A stretch of 64,000 bases of DNA from Hungatella sp. (GCA_009712635.1 WASS01000020.1:1187208-1251207); one strand, 5' to 3'. Counted from the stretch's first letter, positions 1 to 8,619 are shown. The notes: generated by a model not told the origin, from the sequence alone. Program-made: numbers and translations.

Positions 1-1034
1 ACGGACGGTATATTGATTATAACTTCACTTTGCTGCAAAAGAAAATCGAATTACAGGAGCTGGCTGTGGCTGACACAGAAGAAATCCAGAGAAATCAGAT
101 TATTATTAATAATTTAAGATCTCTGGCTACCACACACACAGAAGCTGCCAGAGGAAAATCCTTAAAAGCGAGAAAGAAAATCCAGGAACGGTTAATCGCC
201 CGAAGAATTCAGGCACCATTTGTGGAGATCAAACAGCCGGATATTCACTTCACCGTTGCCAATGAGCTGGAAGATGCAACCGTATTAACTGTGAATGATT
301 ACAGTGTGGCATTTGATGAAATTCTTCTGAGCAATGTTAACTTTGAAATCAAATCCACAGATAAAGTTGCCCTGATCGGCCCCAATGGAACCGGAAAAAC
401 CACATTACTTCGTGATATCTATAAAAACAGCAAGGATTCCATAGAGATCAATGAAACCATTGAGACAGCCTTTTTGTCCCAGCTTCAGGGCGAAATGCTA
501 AATGAGTCTGAAACAGTATTGGATGATTTTTTCAGCCTCGGGTTTCAAACCTACGATGAAATCAGCTCTTATCTTTCGAACTATACATTTGATGAATCGG
601 TTCTTCATCAAAAAATTGGTGCCCTGTCCGGCGGGGAAAAAAATATACTTCAATTAGCCAAAATCTGTGCTGGTAAAGCAGACCTGCTGCTTCTTGATGA
701 ACCTACCAGCCATCTGGACACCTACTCACAAATAGCATTGGAAGATGCCATTGCAAACTACAAGGGTGCAGTTTTAATGATCTCTCACGATTTTTATACA
801 ATCGTAAACTGCGCGGACTATGTCTTAATCATTGAGGATAAATCAATCCGGAAAATGAGCATGCGAAAATTCAGGCAAATGATTTATGCCAGACATTTTG
901 ATAAAGACTATTTAGAATTAGAGCAAAAGAAAAAGGCAGTGGAGACAAAAATCGAGCTGGCCTTAAAAAACACCGATTTCGAACTGGCAAAGAGTTTATC
1001 CGAAGAATTGGAAGCTATTATTGAGCTCCTATAA
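1..1034 (+). CDS. ABC-F family ATPase, 3' part (5' end outside window)
   Basis: The frame is open to the left edge, so the first ATPase half and true start are missing. What remains is the end of ABC domain 1, the inter-domain linker (a charged helical stretch rich in Lys/Arg/Glu) and all of ABC domain 2. Domain 2 has Walker A GPNGTGKTT, signature LSGGEKN, Walker B LLLLDEPTSHLD and the switch histidine in ISHD. There are no membrane segments, and the LSGGEKN/HLD wording is typical of ABC-F proteins, which bind the ribosomal E site. Some ABC-F members (Lsa, Vga, Msr) protect ribosomes from antibiotics; others are housekeeping factors such as EttA. The C-terminus is helical and Lys/Glu-rich. 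Resistance function cannot be decided from this half. Confidence 0.85.
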   Translation, partial: GRYIDYNFTLLQKKIELQELAVADTEEIQRNQIIINNLRSLATTHTEAARGKSLKARKKIQERLIARRIQAPFVEIKQPDIHFTVANELEDATVLTVNDYSVAFDEILLSNVNFEIKSTDKVALIGPNGTGKTTLLRDIYKNSKDSIEINETIETAFLSQLQGEMLNESETVLDDFFSLGFQTYDEISSYLSNYTFDESVLHQKIGALSGGEKNILQLAKICAGKADLLLLDEPTSHLDTYSQIALEDAIANYKGAVLMISHDFYTIVNCADYVLIIEDKSIRKMSMRKFRQMIYARHFDKDYLELEQKKKAVETKIELALKNTDFELAKSLSEELEAIIELL

Positions 1035-1049
1035 ATTACTGCCACGCTT

Positions 1050-1373
1050 TTATTTCATATGCTCCTGCCCCCATTGATACATCAGCTCCAATATTGGGAT
1101 CAGGGTACGTCCTTCTTCCGTCAGAGAATATTCCACACGGGGCGGTACCTCGTTGTATTGCTCCCTGTGGATTAAACTGCTGGCTTCCAGTTCTTTTAGC
1201 TGCGCGCTTAATGTTTTATGTGCAATCGGATTCAGTTCTCCCCACAATTTATTATATCGAATTATCCCCGCCTCATAAATCTTCCACAAAATGATCCATT
1301 TCCACTTTCCCTCTACAGCCGACATGGTGTAATACATGGGACAGCTGCTGTAATTTCTTTTAAAATCCGACAT
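1050..1373 (-). CDS. HxlR-family winged-helix regulator
   Basis: A 107-residue protein, the normal length for HxlR regulators. It has the family features: a Cys near the N-terminus (CPMYYTMSAVEGKWKW), a helix-turn-helix around residues 45-70 (HKTLSAQLKELEASSLI) and the beta-wing VEYSLTEEGR. A GGGAGG SD lies 5 bases before the ATG. It is divergent from the flavodoxin-type reductase at 1488, the classic arrangement in which an HxlR protein (YodB, HypR or QsrR type) represses a neighbouring oxidoreductase and is released by electrophiles acting on the N-terminal Cys. A perfect palindrome in the shared intergenic region (1399-1411) is the likely operator. The inducer is unknown. Confidence 0.9.
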   Translation of the reverse strand: MSDFKRNYSSCPMYYTMSAVEGKWKWIILWKIYEAGIIRYNKLWGELNPIAHKTLSAQLKELEASSLIHREQYNEVPPRVEYSLTEEGRTLIPILELMYQWGQEHMK

Positions 1374-1398
1374 TCATTTCCTCCCTGCTAACAAAAAA

Positions 1399-1411
1399 GT
1401 TAGTATCTAAC
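1399..1411. promoter_or_regulatory. Candidate HxlR operator
   Basis: GTTAGTATCTAAC is a perfect palindrome (5-bp arms, 3-bp centre) in the divergent region between the HxlR gene and the flavodoxin gene. A second, weaker inverted repeat (ATACT...AGTAT) lies at 1422-1440, and a TATAAT -10 box for the rightward gene is at 1449-1454. No good -35 box is placed 17 bases before it, which fits a regulated promoter. Function is inferred from position and symmetry. Confidence 0.5.
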
Positions 1412-1487
1412 AACAATGTGCATACTTCTCTTGATGAGTATAAGGATATATAATTTATCTGTAAAAATCAAGTAGGAGGATATAAAT

Positions 1488-2132
1488 ATGAAAGTGATTG
1501 CAATCAATGGAAGTCCCCGGAAGAATCACAACACGGCTATTCTGCTTAAGAAAGCACTGGATGGCGCGCATGAAAATGGAGCCGAAACAGAACTTATCAA
1601 TTTATATGATTTAAATTATAAGGGTTGTACCAGCTGTTTCGCCTGTAAGAGAAAGGATGGACCAAGTTATGGATCATGTGCCTGGAAGGATGATCTAAGC
1701 CCTGTTCTTTCGAAAATCAAAGAGGCTGACGCCATTATCCTGGGATCACCCATTTATCTTTGTGATATAACCGGACAAATGCATGCCTTTTTGGAACGCC
1801 TTATTTTCCCTTATGTCACTTATACGGAGGGTTACAAAAGCCTCTTTGAACGAAAAATCAAGACCGGGATTATTTATACCATGAATGTAACTGCCGAACA
1901 GATGGAGGAACGGGGCTTTCGTTCAACATTAGACGGTATTGAAAGTTTCATTAAAAGGGCCTTTGGGCATAGTGAATCACTTTTCTCCTATGATACTTAT
2001 CAGTTCGACAATTATGAGAAATACGTTGTGACCGTTTTTGATGAGCATCATAAAGCTATGGTCAGAGAAAACCAGTTTCCAAAGGACTGTCTCATGGCTT
2101 ATGATATGGGAAAGCGTTTTACCATGCAGTAA
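1488..2132 (+). CDS. Flavodoxin-type NAD(P)H-dependent oxidoreductase
   Basis: A 214-residue FMN-binding flavodoxin-like fold protein. The N-terminal phosphate-binding loop INGSPRKNHNTA (residues 6-17) is typical of NADPH-dependent FMN reductases, and a cysteine cluster CTSCFACKR at about residues 46-54, followed by a further Cys near residue 64, resembles iron-sulfur flavoproteins. GSPIYLCDITGQMHAFLERL is the usual second flavin loop. A strong AGGAGG lies 8 bases before the ATG. It is divergent from an HxlR regulator with a palindrome between them, so quinone- or electrophile-inducible reduction is the likely role. The substrate cannot be read from sequence. Confidence 0.85.
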   Translation: MKVIAINGSPRKNHNTAILLKKALDGAHENGAETELINLYDLNYKGCTSCFACKRKDGPSYGSCAWKDDLSPVLSKIKEADAIILGSPIYLCDITGQMHAFLERLIFPYVTYTEGYKSLFERKIKTGIIYTMNVTAEQMEERGFRSTLDGIESFIKRAFGHSESLFSYDTYQFDNYEKYVVTVFDEHHKAMVRENQFPKDCLMAYDMGKRFTMQ

Positions 2133-2192
2133 ATGTTCAGTAACTCCATGAATATTTAGGCAATATATTGACTTTATTTTATTACAGGAGTA

Positions 2193-2236
2193 TCCTTATG
2201 ATAAATAGACATTATATTGTCTTTTTATCATAAGGA
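2193..2236. promoter_or_regulatory. 44-bp near-perfect palindrome over the SD of the BAAT-family gene
   Basis: The 13-bp outer arms 2193-2205 and 2224-2236 are exact reverse complements. The 16-bp core AGACATTATATTGTCT (2207-2222) is itself symmetric at 14 of 16 positions about the same centre. The right arm contains the start of the SD (AAGGAGG, 2232-2238) of the gene at 2246. It could be a regulator operator, an RNA hairpin that hides the SD, or both. A perfect CAATATATTG palindrome at 2161-2170 and a related site before the MarR gene (3555-3570) suggest MarR operators. Confidence 0.65.
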
Positions 2237-2245
2237 GGATTTATC

Positions 2246-3526
2246 ATGAAAGTAGAAGTAGAGAATCAGGAAGCATTGGCAGATGAAAAAGTCAGGATCA
2301 GAATTTTCGATTTACTCCCATGCAGTCAGTTAAGGGTAAGTTTAAAAATGGAACTCCCCTGGTGCAGTGGGGAAGAATTCTCTTCGTATGCTGTTTTTAT
2401 TGCTGACGAATCTGGAGAAATTGACCTGGATACCGCAATACCTATAGAAGGCACCTACAAGACAGCTGACAGTATGGGACTTATCTATTCATTAGAATTA
2501 AATAAATCTGCAGAAAAGAATATTGGTGAACATATCTCAGTAGATAATCCCATTCTTATGAACCTGCTATTTGAAACTTCTGCCGAAAAGAAAGAGATAC
2601 AGTTAAAAAGGTGTTTTAAAACAGATGATATTCAGATTAAACCGATTCACGGCGATTTTACGGGTCAGCTTTTTTATAAAAAGGACTGGGGAAATAAAAC
2701 TATTTTAATGCTTGGCGGATCTGACGGACATATGGAAAGCCTGTTTCTTATGGCAGCGCCGCTTGCCTCAAGAGGATTTAATGTACTGACTGTATCCTAC
2801 TTTAATTCTGAGGGATTGCCGGAAAAACTGGAGGAAGTTCCGCTGGAATATTTCGAGAAGATTTTCAACTGGTTAGAGACCAGTGAAATTACTGATACAA
2901 AAGATATTTTTATTCATGGTACATCCAAGGGGGGCGAACTGGCTCTTCTATTGGCTTCCAGATATAAACAGATTAAAAAAGTCGTTGCAGTGGAGCCACA
3001 TACCTATTGTTTCCAGGCTCTTGACGGATTAACCAACGGAAAAAATGTATCTTCCTGGTCCTATCGCGGAAAATCAATTCCATTTATTCAGGTGGATAAC
3101 GATATTTTCTTTGAGGACCGGAAAAAAGAAATGGAAAAAGGAATTCCGTTCGGTTTTACCAGCACTTACAGAAAAAGTATTGAAAAAGCGAAAAACCGCT
3201 GGGAAGCACGTATAAAAGTCGAAAATTCACAGGCAGATATTCTTTTGATCTGCGGAGAAAAAGATAATATCTGGAACAGCCATGAAGCATGCGTGGAAAT
3301 TAACAATCATTTAGAAAACTGTGATTACTCTCACCATTACGAAATAATGTCCTTTGAAAATATGGGGCATCCCCTGCCCATCCCTTATATCATTCCATTA
3401 AACTATACTTTAAATATACCAATGGATGGAGGCGTTTTTTCTTCTGGCGGAACTCTCGAAGGAAATGCCAAAGGCCAATATGAGTCCTTTCAAAGAACAA
3501 TTGAGTTCTTTCAACAGAATTCTTGA
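2246..3526 (+). CDS. BAAT/acyl-CoA thioesterase-family hydrolase
   Basis: A 426-residue two-domain protein. The N-terminal ~130 residues form the immunoglobulin-like domain of the bile acid-CoA:amino acid N-acyltransferase / acyl-CoA thioesterase family, and the C-terminal part is the BAAT alpha/beta-hydrolase. The triad can be placed: nucleophile Ser227 in HGTSKGGE, Asp340 in GEKDN and His375 in MGHPLP. A Ser nucleophile, rather than the Cys of mammalian BAAT, suggests thioesterase more than amino-acid conjugation. Bacterial members are poorly characterised. The SD AAGGAGG sits inside a long palindrome. The gene is followed by a MarR regulator with a similar upstream site, so the two are probably co-regulated. 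Confidence 0.85.
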   Translation: MKVEVENQEALADEKVRIRIFDLLPCSQLRVSLKMELPWCSGEEFSSYAVFIADESGEIDLDTAIPIEGTYKTADSMGLIYSLELNKSAEKNIGEHISVDNPILMNLLFETSAEKKEIQLKRCFKTDDIQIKPIHGDFTGQLFYKKDWGNKTILMLGGSDGHMESLFLMAAPLASRGFNVLTVSYFNSEGLPEKLEEVPLEYFEKIFNWLETSEITDTKDIFIHGTSKGGELALLLASRYKQIKKVVAVEPHTYCFQALDGLTNGKNVSSWSYRGKSIPFIQVDNDIFFEDRKKEMEKGIPFGFTSTYRKSIEKAKNRWEARIKVENSQADILLICGEKDNIWNSHEACVEINNHLENCDYSHHYEIMSFENMGHPLPIPYIIPLNYTLNIPMDGGVFSSGGTLEGNAKGQYESFQRTIEFFQQNS

Positions 3527-3554
3527 CCGCTATCTCCCATGGCTATATAATAAT

Positions 3555-3570
3555 AGACAACATATTGATT
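3555..3570. promoter_or_regulatory. Candidate MarR operator before its own gene
   Basis: AGACAACATATTGATT matches 12 of 16 positions of the symmetric core found before the BAAT-family gene (2207-2222). Together with the perfect palindrome CAATATATTG at 2161-2170, this gives a tentative consensus around GACAATATATTGTC. Autoregulation by the adjacent MarR protein is inferred. Confidence 0.45.
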
Positions 3571-3598
3571 ATATACCATAAAAAATGTTAGTGAGGTT

Positions 3599-4165
3599 AT
3601 GATAAGTGCCATGGATTACAATAAAGAATTCAATCTGTTATATCTGATGGAACAGGTTTATTCCTGTTTGATTTCTGTTTCAAACAAGCTGCAGGCAACC
3701 GGTGATAAATATTGCGAACCGTTAACATCCAGGCAATATATGACTGCGCTCGCTATCCTTCATTTACCGGAGGACGAAACAACAATTAATAATATTGCCG
3801 GTAAATTAGGGGCGACCAAACAAAATATGACCCAGCTGGTAAACAGTCTTTGTAAGAAGGGCTTTGCCGAGATTATCCCCAGTCCCAAAGACAAAAGAGC
3901 CGTGAACGTGCATTTAACTGAATCGGGTCTCAAAACTTTAACAGACTGTGGTGTCAGTGTATCCATTGATTTTATGGCAGACACGTTTAAAGCTTTTGAT
4001 GAAGAAGAACTTAAGACTCTATGGAAGCTGCTGAAAAAATTATACCGTTTTGACGGTGTAGAACTTGATGGGCTGGAAGAGAATGTAAATGTACCAGATA
4101 CGTTTAGCGATGAGGAGATAAAAACTGCAATAGACAGATTCTCCAACAGAAGAAATACTTTCTAA
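3599..4165 (+). CDS. MarR-family transcriptional regulator
   Basis: A 188-residue winged-helix protein. The HTH is [26 protein letters not shown] (about residues 65-90), followed by the wing [16 protein letters not shown]. Dimerisation helices lie at both ends. Two starts are possible: ATG 3599, only 2 bases after GTGAGG, or ATG 3611 (MDYNKEF), 14 bases after it; the second reads more like family members. The C-terminal tail of about 40 residues is longer than usual. It follows the BAAT-family gene and probably represses it and itself through the shared sites. The ligand is unknown. Confidence 0.88.
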   Translation: MISAMDYNKEFNLLYLMEQVYSCLISVSNKLQATGDKYCEPLTSRQYMTALAILHLPEDETTINNIAGKLGATKQNMTQLVNSLCKKGFAEIIPSPKDKRAVNVHLTESGLKTLTDCGVSVSIDFMADTFKAFDEEELKTLWKLLKKLYRFDGVELDGLEENVNVPDTFSDEEIKTAIDRFSNRRNTF

Positions 4166-4280
4166 TACACAGAGATTTCGTCCAACACCATTTTGTCCCT
4201 GTCTCATATACTATATTGAGGCTTGTTTATTTATGATCATAACGGCATTGTTTGCGACTGTAACGCCAGGAGGAAAACAA

Positions 4281-4649
4281 ATGCAGAATGTGTATCATAA
4301 CCTCAATGATTTTTCAGGCAGGCCCATTCGAACCTTTCACATAAACGCCCACTTCATCGCGTCGAATCCGCCTACCTCCTTTAACCCCAGAAGCATCTAC
4401 CCCCGCATACACAAAACTGCTTATGTAGGACCATTCTCATCAATTATCGGAGATGTCTCAATCGGGGAAAATGTTTTCATAGCACCTAATGTGAGCATAC
4501 GAGCTGATGAGGGGACTCCGTTTCATATCGGTTCCAATACCAACATTCAGGATGGCGTAATTCTGCATGGTTATATTCCTTCCACTTTGGTTCCACCAGA
4601 TGCAGCTGCGGACTTGCTTACGACTGCCATACTGTTAAAGCCATTTTAG
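4281..4649 (+). pseudogene. Truncated gamma-carbonic anhydrase-like protein
   Basis: Start set at ATG 4281 because AGGAGG lies 7 bases before it. Residues ~45-105 are hexapeptide-repeat, left-handed beta-helix sequence of the CamH/gamma-carbonic anhydrase type ([20 protein letters not shown], then [17 protein letters not shown]). Normal family members are about 170-210 residues. Here similarity stops after the first His of the metal site, and the last ~20 residues are unrelated before a stop. Neither of the other two frames downstream continues the family, so this is a deletion or recombination scar, not a simple frameshift. The remaining turns and metal-binding His residues are absent, so enzyme activity is unlikely. 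A terminator follows directly. Confidence 0.7.
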
Positions 4650-4655
4650 AATAAG

Positions 4656-4709
4656 AAAAGCTCTCCTGATTGGTGATCTGTTTCAGATCTGTATCAGGAA
4701 GAGCTTTTT
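4656..4709. terminator. Bidirectional rho-independent terminator
   Basis: The inverted repeat pairs AAAAGCTCT/CTGAT with ATCAG/AAGAGCTTTTT. It has A-rich and T-rich flanks on opposite sides and lies between the converging truncated carbonic anhydrase and GH3 genes, so it can serve both strands. Confidence 0.8.
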
Positions 4710-4714
4710 CGCTA

Positions 4715-6565
4715 CTAATATGTTAATCCATAACCCACTGGATACAGAACCTGATCTGTTCTGATATCCTCAACCCTTGAGTAGTAAGGCATTGGCAGAG
4801 TCCCTTTAAAGGTTTTCTTCCCTGTAAGCACATTGGCGATACCATCTCCTTCACTTCCCGGAAGATAACACATAACGATACCGTCCCACTGTTCCATATA
4901 GTCGCTGATGATAACATTTCTGCCGGACACAATCAATGCCACTGTGGGGTTCCCCAGACTTTTTGCCTGGTCAATTGCCTTTTTATTATCGGTCAGACCC
5001 AGACTGCCGGTTATATTGATGTCTGCACTGTCACCTTTCCATTCTGTGTATGTCTTTTCTCCCAGACACAATAAGGTCAGATCAGCATCAGCCGCTTTCG
5101 CCGGATCAGTAATAATGGTCAGATTATATTCATCTGCAAGTTCATTAAGTCCATCCAGAATTGTTTTTCCTTCCGGGATCCATTTGCGTCCATGATTGTC
5201 TGCATCTGTACTTCCCAGCCAGGTAAACGTCCAGCCACCGCACTGAACCCCTACATCATTTGCGGCTGGCCCCGTAACATATATTTTGGTTCCCTTTTTA
5301 ATTGGCAGTATGTTATTGTCATTTTTTAATAATACAAGACTCTCTTCTACCAATGTTCTGGCTAAATCTCTGTATTCTTGTGATCCCAAACTGCTCTCTT
5401 TCGTGGTTACCTTCTCCATCATAGGATCATCTATAATTCCCATTTCCTTTTTAACCGTAAGAATCCGGCTGACTGCATCGTTTACACGGTCCATTGGAAT
5501 CTTGCCTTCATTGACTGCATCAACAATATATTTCCGGCAATTTTCAAAATTGGAGTCTTCCATCAGCATATCGATCCCTGCATTGACTGCTGTAATTGTC
5601 TGATCTTTTAAGTTGTCCCCCGGTATGTTATGTATGGAATTCCAATCACTTACTATAAAACCCTGAAAGCCCATATCTTTTTTTAAGATCGATATATATT
5701 TTTCATTCGCATGCATTTTTATACCGTTTACACTGCTGTGACTGATCATAATAGTCTTAACACCAGCATCGATTTGTGCCTGATAAACCTTTAATAAATC
5801 CTGAATCTCCGCCTCTGAAAGCCTGGCATCACCACGGTCAATCAAACGCTTTTCTCCGTCCGAATTTTCACCTGTTCCGTATAAAACATTACCGTCTGCA
5901 AAAAAGTGCTTTGCACAAGGGAGAAGCCCTCCATCAATCAATCCCCTGGTATACGATGCTCCCAGTTCTGCAACCATACCGTTTTCAGAGGAGAAGCTCT
6001 CATAGGTACGTCCCCATCTGGGGTCCTGTGCCGCAGATAAACACGGAGAAAAGCTCCAGAGCATACCTGTGAATTTTGCTTCGTCTGCCACTGCCAATCC
6101 CATCTGATAAGTCAGTTCTTTATCATTGGCGGCTCCGATCCCTATATTATGAGGAAATATGACGGCACCTCTACATCCAGCAAGGCCATGAACCTGATCA
6201 TTTCCATAGATATAGGGCACGCCTGCCTCAGAACTTATGGCTTCCTTCTGATATTTCAGGATCATATTCTTCCACTGTGATGCGCTTAAGAAATTCTCAC
6301 CAAATGTAGATAGAATGCTCCCGTAGCATTTCTCCTTCATCAGATTATCCGGCATATTATATACCGCTCCCTGTACCATCTGAGCTGCCTTTTGATCAAG
6401 TGTTAATCTGTTCAGGATGTTTTCCACCGATGTGCTGTCAGCCTCGTGTTCCGTTTCAGCAGAAGTACTTACTACCGTTGGGCTTGTGTTACTTGTCTGA
6501 GTACCCACGCAGCCTGATAATACCATCATGAAAACCAGACATGCCCCTGTCACGCCACTTCTCAT
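4715..6565 (-). CDS. GH3 family beta-glucosidase/glucan hydrolase, lipoprotein
   Basis: Start chosen at 6565 because AAGGGGG lies just upstream and a lipoprotein signal follows at once (lipobox LSGC, Cys19). The mature protein has the GH3 TIM-barrel domain, with KHFFADG and the nucleophile Asp307 in VSDWN. It then has the GH3 C-terminal sandwich with LGEKTYTEWKGD, where Glu508 matches the acid/base position of barley ExoI-type enzymes. It ends with the usual YPVGYGLTY. Length (616 aa) is full. It should be an extracytoplasmic exo-acting beta-glucosidase or broad beta-glucan exohydrolase anchored to the membrane. No transporter is adjacent, so the substrate remains open. Confidence 0.9.
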   Translation of the reverse strand: MRSGVTGACLVFMMVLSGCVGTQTSNTSPTVVSTSAETEHEADSTSVENILNRLTLDQKAAQMVQGAVYNMPDNLMKEKCYGSILSTFGENFLSASQWKNMILKYQKEAISSEAGVPYIYGNDQVHGLAGCRGAVIFPHNIGIGAANDKELTYQMGLAVADEAKFTGMLWSFSPCLSAAQDPRWGRTYESFSSENGMVAELGASYTRGLIDGGLLPCAKHFFADGNVLYGTGENSDGEKRLIDRGDARLSEAEIQDLLKVYQAQIDAGVKTIMISHSSVNGIKMHANEKYISILKKDMGFQGFIVSDWNSIHNIPGDNLKDQTITAVNAGIDMLMEDSNFENCRKYIVDAVNEGKIPMDRVNDAVSRILTVKKEMGIIDDPMMEKVTTKESSLGSQEYRDLARTLVEESLVLLKNDNNILPIKKGTKIYVTGPAANDVGVQCGGWTFTWLGSTDADNHGRKWIPEGKTILDGLNELADEYNLTIITDPAKAADADLTLLCLGEKTYTEWKGDSADINITGSLGLTDNKKAIDQAKSLGNPTVALIVSGRNVIISDYMEQWDGIVMCYLPGSEGDGIANVLTGKKTFKGTLPMPYYSRVEDIRTDQVLYPVGYGLTY

Positions 6566-6664
6566 CACTAAATCCCCCTTATAATAAATTTGCATACCAC
6601 TATCAACAAGTTTACTCTTGTTAATCGCGATATGCAATATTTATCTATCCCCGGAGCATAGAAC

Positions 6665-7129
6665 TTACTTTTTCAAATCAGCCCTTTCGCTTGCATAAGT
6701 GATCAGCTTACGAAACGACTCTTCAAAATGTCTGTCATCTTCTTTTGTTCTTTTTGAAGGTCCGCTAAGATGATTTTTTGCCTTTGCTCTCCTTGCTTCT
6801 TTTGCGATATGCCGTTCCATCAGAAGCTGATCAATATTATCATTGGTATACCACTTACCTGACTGATGAATTCCATATGCACCTTTTGAAAGTGCCATGG
6901 CAGCTACTCCATAATCCTGCGTCACCACAATATCACCGGCTTTGCACAGGTTTATTAACGCAAAATCCACAGCATCCGCTCCTGCGCCAATGATCCTGAT
7001 CTCACTGTAATCAGACTGTAATACATGATTGGTATCACATAGGAGGCAAACAGCTGTTTTATTATCCTTAGCTGTTTTTTCCACAATCCGAACCACTGGG
7101 CAGGCATCTGCATCTACATAAATTGTCAT
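6665..7129 (-). CDS. UPF0178 (YaiI/YqxD, DUF188) family protein
   Basis: A 154-residue cytosolic protein with the signature N-terminus IYVDADACPVVRIVE (residues 3-17), the internal GADAVDFALINL and VTQDYGVAAMAL, and a basic C-terminal tail. These mark the YaiI/YqxD family, which has a PIN-like nuclease fold by published fold prediction; biochemical function is not established. It lies 6 bases downstream of the membrane-anchored unknown gene at 7136 in the same direction, so they are probably co-transcribed. Confidence 0.9.
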   Translation of the reverse strand: MTIYVDADACPVVRIVEKTAKDNKTAVCLLCDTNHVLQSDYSEIRIIGAGADAVDFALINLCKAGDIVVTQDYGVAAMALSKGAYGIHQSGKWYTNDNIDQLLMERHIAKEARRAKAKNHLSGPSKRTKEDDRHFEESFRKLITYASERADLKK

Positions 7130-7135
7130 CGGTTT

Positions 7136-7891
7136 CTACCTCATTTTCTGATAGGTATTTAGTAACTCATCGTTAATTATATATGCCTTACCATTTGCAG
7201 TCAATTTGGAATCTTCGTCTAATACCCGCGCGCGATAGGACCAGCCAGCAGGAAGATCCAGTTTATCACCTAAGGTTTCCAGATCATCGATGGTTAAGTT
7301 TGGATCTATCTGTTGGGAATAGGACTGCATTCTATACACATCACCAGTGGGGGAGGTTAATTCATATACCATATTTCCTTTCAGATAATAGTATATTGTT
7401 TCTCTGTTTACCACATTTTCGGTATACTTTTTACTTCCCAGGGAACCTTGAAATATTGTTGTATGAAGCTTTGCTCTCTGGGTCATTTCAATTCCACCAA
7501 AGTTTGCTATTTTCCCATCCTTTGACATTTGCCCTGCTTCAATTTTATTTACCACCCAATGTCTCGGTCCATTTGCCAGTACAGCCATTGCACCATACTC
7601 TTTTGCCAGGGCATCTGTATCAATCTTCTCCCAAAGATCCTCGGGAAGTTCATTGGAATTGACGGTATTGTACACTTCCATAGAAAGCTTAGCCCCTTTT
7701 CGGTAAACAGCTATAATTTCCCCGTAGCGGTGATTTCTCCAATCGCTGCCAGGATCCATAAACTGTGTTTTTTCAACCGAAGGGATTCTGTCTTCAAATT
7801 CTTTCATATTGCCGCAAAACAAATAAATCAATACAATGGCAATTATTAGTAATGCCAATATTATTATTTTCCAAGTCTTTGATTGTATCAT
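7136..7891 (-). CDS. Membrane-anchored protein of unknown function
   Basis: A 251-residue protein with one N-terminal membrane segment (about residues 8-27, rich in Ile/Leu/Ala) and no signal-peptidase site, so it is probably anchored with the rest outside. The remainder is soluble, mixed alpha/beta, with no motif I recognise. The start has AAAGGAGG 8-9 bases upstream. It is divergent from a TetR regulator whose promoter region carries repeated TTTTAATATACATT sequences, so TetR control is plausible. Confidence 0.6.
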   Translation of the reverse strand: MIQSKTWKIIILALLIIAIVLIYLFCGNMKEFEDRIPSVEKTQFMDPGSDWRNHRYGEIIAVYRKGAKLSMEVYNTVNSNELPEDLWEKIDTDALAKEYGAMAVLANGPRHWVVNKIEAGQMSKDGKIANFGGIEMTQRAKLHTTIFQGSLGSKKYTENVVNRETIYYYLKGNMVYELTSPTGDVYRMQSYSQQIDPNLTIDDLETLGDKLDLPAGWSYRARVLDEDSKLTANGKAYIINDELLNTYQKMR

Positions 7892-7903
7892 TGTTTTTCC
7901 TCC

Positions 7904-7974
7904 TTTTAATATACATTGTTTTTATAAAAATATTTTAATATACATTTGTATCGTAATTGATTATATGATATAAT
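7904..7974. promoter_or_regulatory. Divergent promoter/operator region of the TetR gene
   Basis: Rightward promoter: TTGTAT at 7946-7951 and TATAAT at 7969-7974, with a 17-base spacer. The palindrome ATACATTTGTAT (7940-7951) overlaps the -35 box. TTTTAATATACATT occurs twice in direct orientation (7904-7917 and 7933-7946), 29 bases apart, the first copy next to the leftward gene's SD. These look like regulator sites; assignment to the adjacent TetR protein is inference. Confidence 0.55.
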
Positions 7975-8022
7975 CGAATGAAAGTAAATAAAGTTAAAAG
8001 ATAAGAGACAGGAGGCCTTATT

Positions 8023-8619
8023 TTGTATCATATAAAAGAAGACAAACGTTCCAAACAATCATCAAGCCTGATTTTCAGTGCCTTTCAATCTCTGCTCTAT
8101 GAAAAAAACTACTCCGATATCAAAATAACAGAGGTGATAGAGCGGGCTCAAGTCAGCCGGGCGACCTTTTACAGAAATTACGATACACTGGAAGATATTT
8201 TAAGATACGAATGTGATCAAAAGTTTATTGCATTAAAAGAATATATTGCTGGATATTATCTGAATCACAAGACAGAAAGAAATACTCATCCACTGGACTT
8301 GCTAAAACCTTTTTTAAGATTCTGGTATCTGGATTCCGGTATTATTGAATTGTTAATTAGAATCAATAACAAAGAAATATTATATAGCAATATATCAGAC
8401 CTGGTTAAGAAATTAATAGACAGAGTAAAATCCAGCCCTGACAAAGACCCCTTTTATGAATACAGTTTAACCATACGCTCCAATGTTATTATGGGAATTT
8501 TAGAAGTCTGGATATTAAACGATAAAAATATGGCACCCGATACCTTGAGCATTCAGGTAATGAAGCATCTTTCAGAGTCTCTGAAATACAAAGTCGATAT
8601 CAGCAACAATGAAACTTAG
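8023..8619 (+). CDS. TetR-family transcriptional regulator
   Basis: TTG start, supported by AGGAGG at 8010-8015 with 7-base spacing. The TetR HTH is at residues ~30-55 (DIKITEVIERAQVSRATFYRNY), preceded by SSSLIFSAFQSLLYEKNY. The C-terminal ~130 residues form the helical ligand/dimer domain, with a pattern like the TetR_C group of clostridial regulators. Divergent from the membrane-anchored unknown at 7136. Ligand and wider targets are unknown. Confidence 0.85.
   Translation: MYHIKEDKRSKQSSSLIFSAFQSLLYEKNYSDIKITEVIERAQVSRATFYRNYDTLEDILRYECDQKFIALKEYIAGYYLNHKTERNTHPLDLLKPFLRFWYLDSGIIELLIRINNKEILYSNISDLVKKLIDRVKSSPDKDPFYEYSLTIRSNVIMGILEVWILNDKNMAPDTLSIQVMKHLSESLKYKVDISNNET

Noticed and set aside
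1-1034. Call as a named resistance gene (lsa, vga, optrA)
   Set aside because: Only the second half is present, and ABC-F resistance types cannot be separated from housekeeping forms this way.
3760-4146. 128-residue minus-strand frame inside the MarR gene
   Set aside because: Ser/Phe-rich antisense shadow of a well-supported gene.
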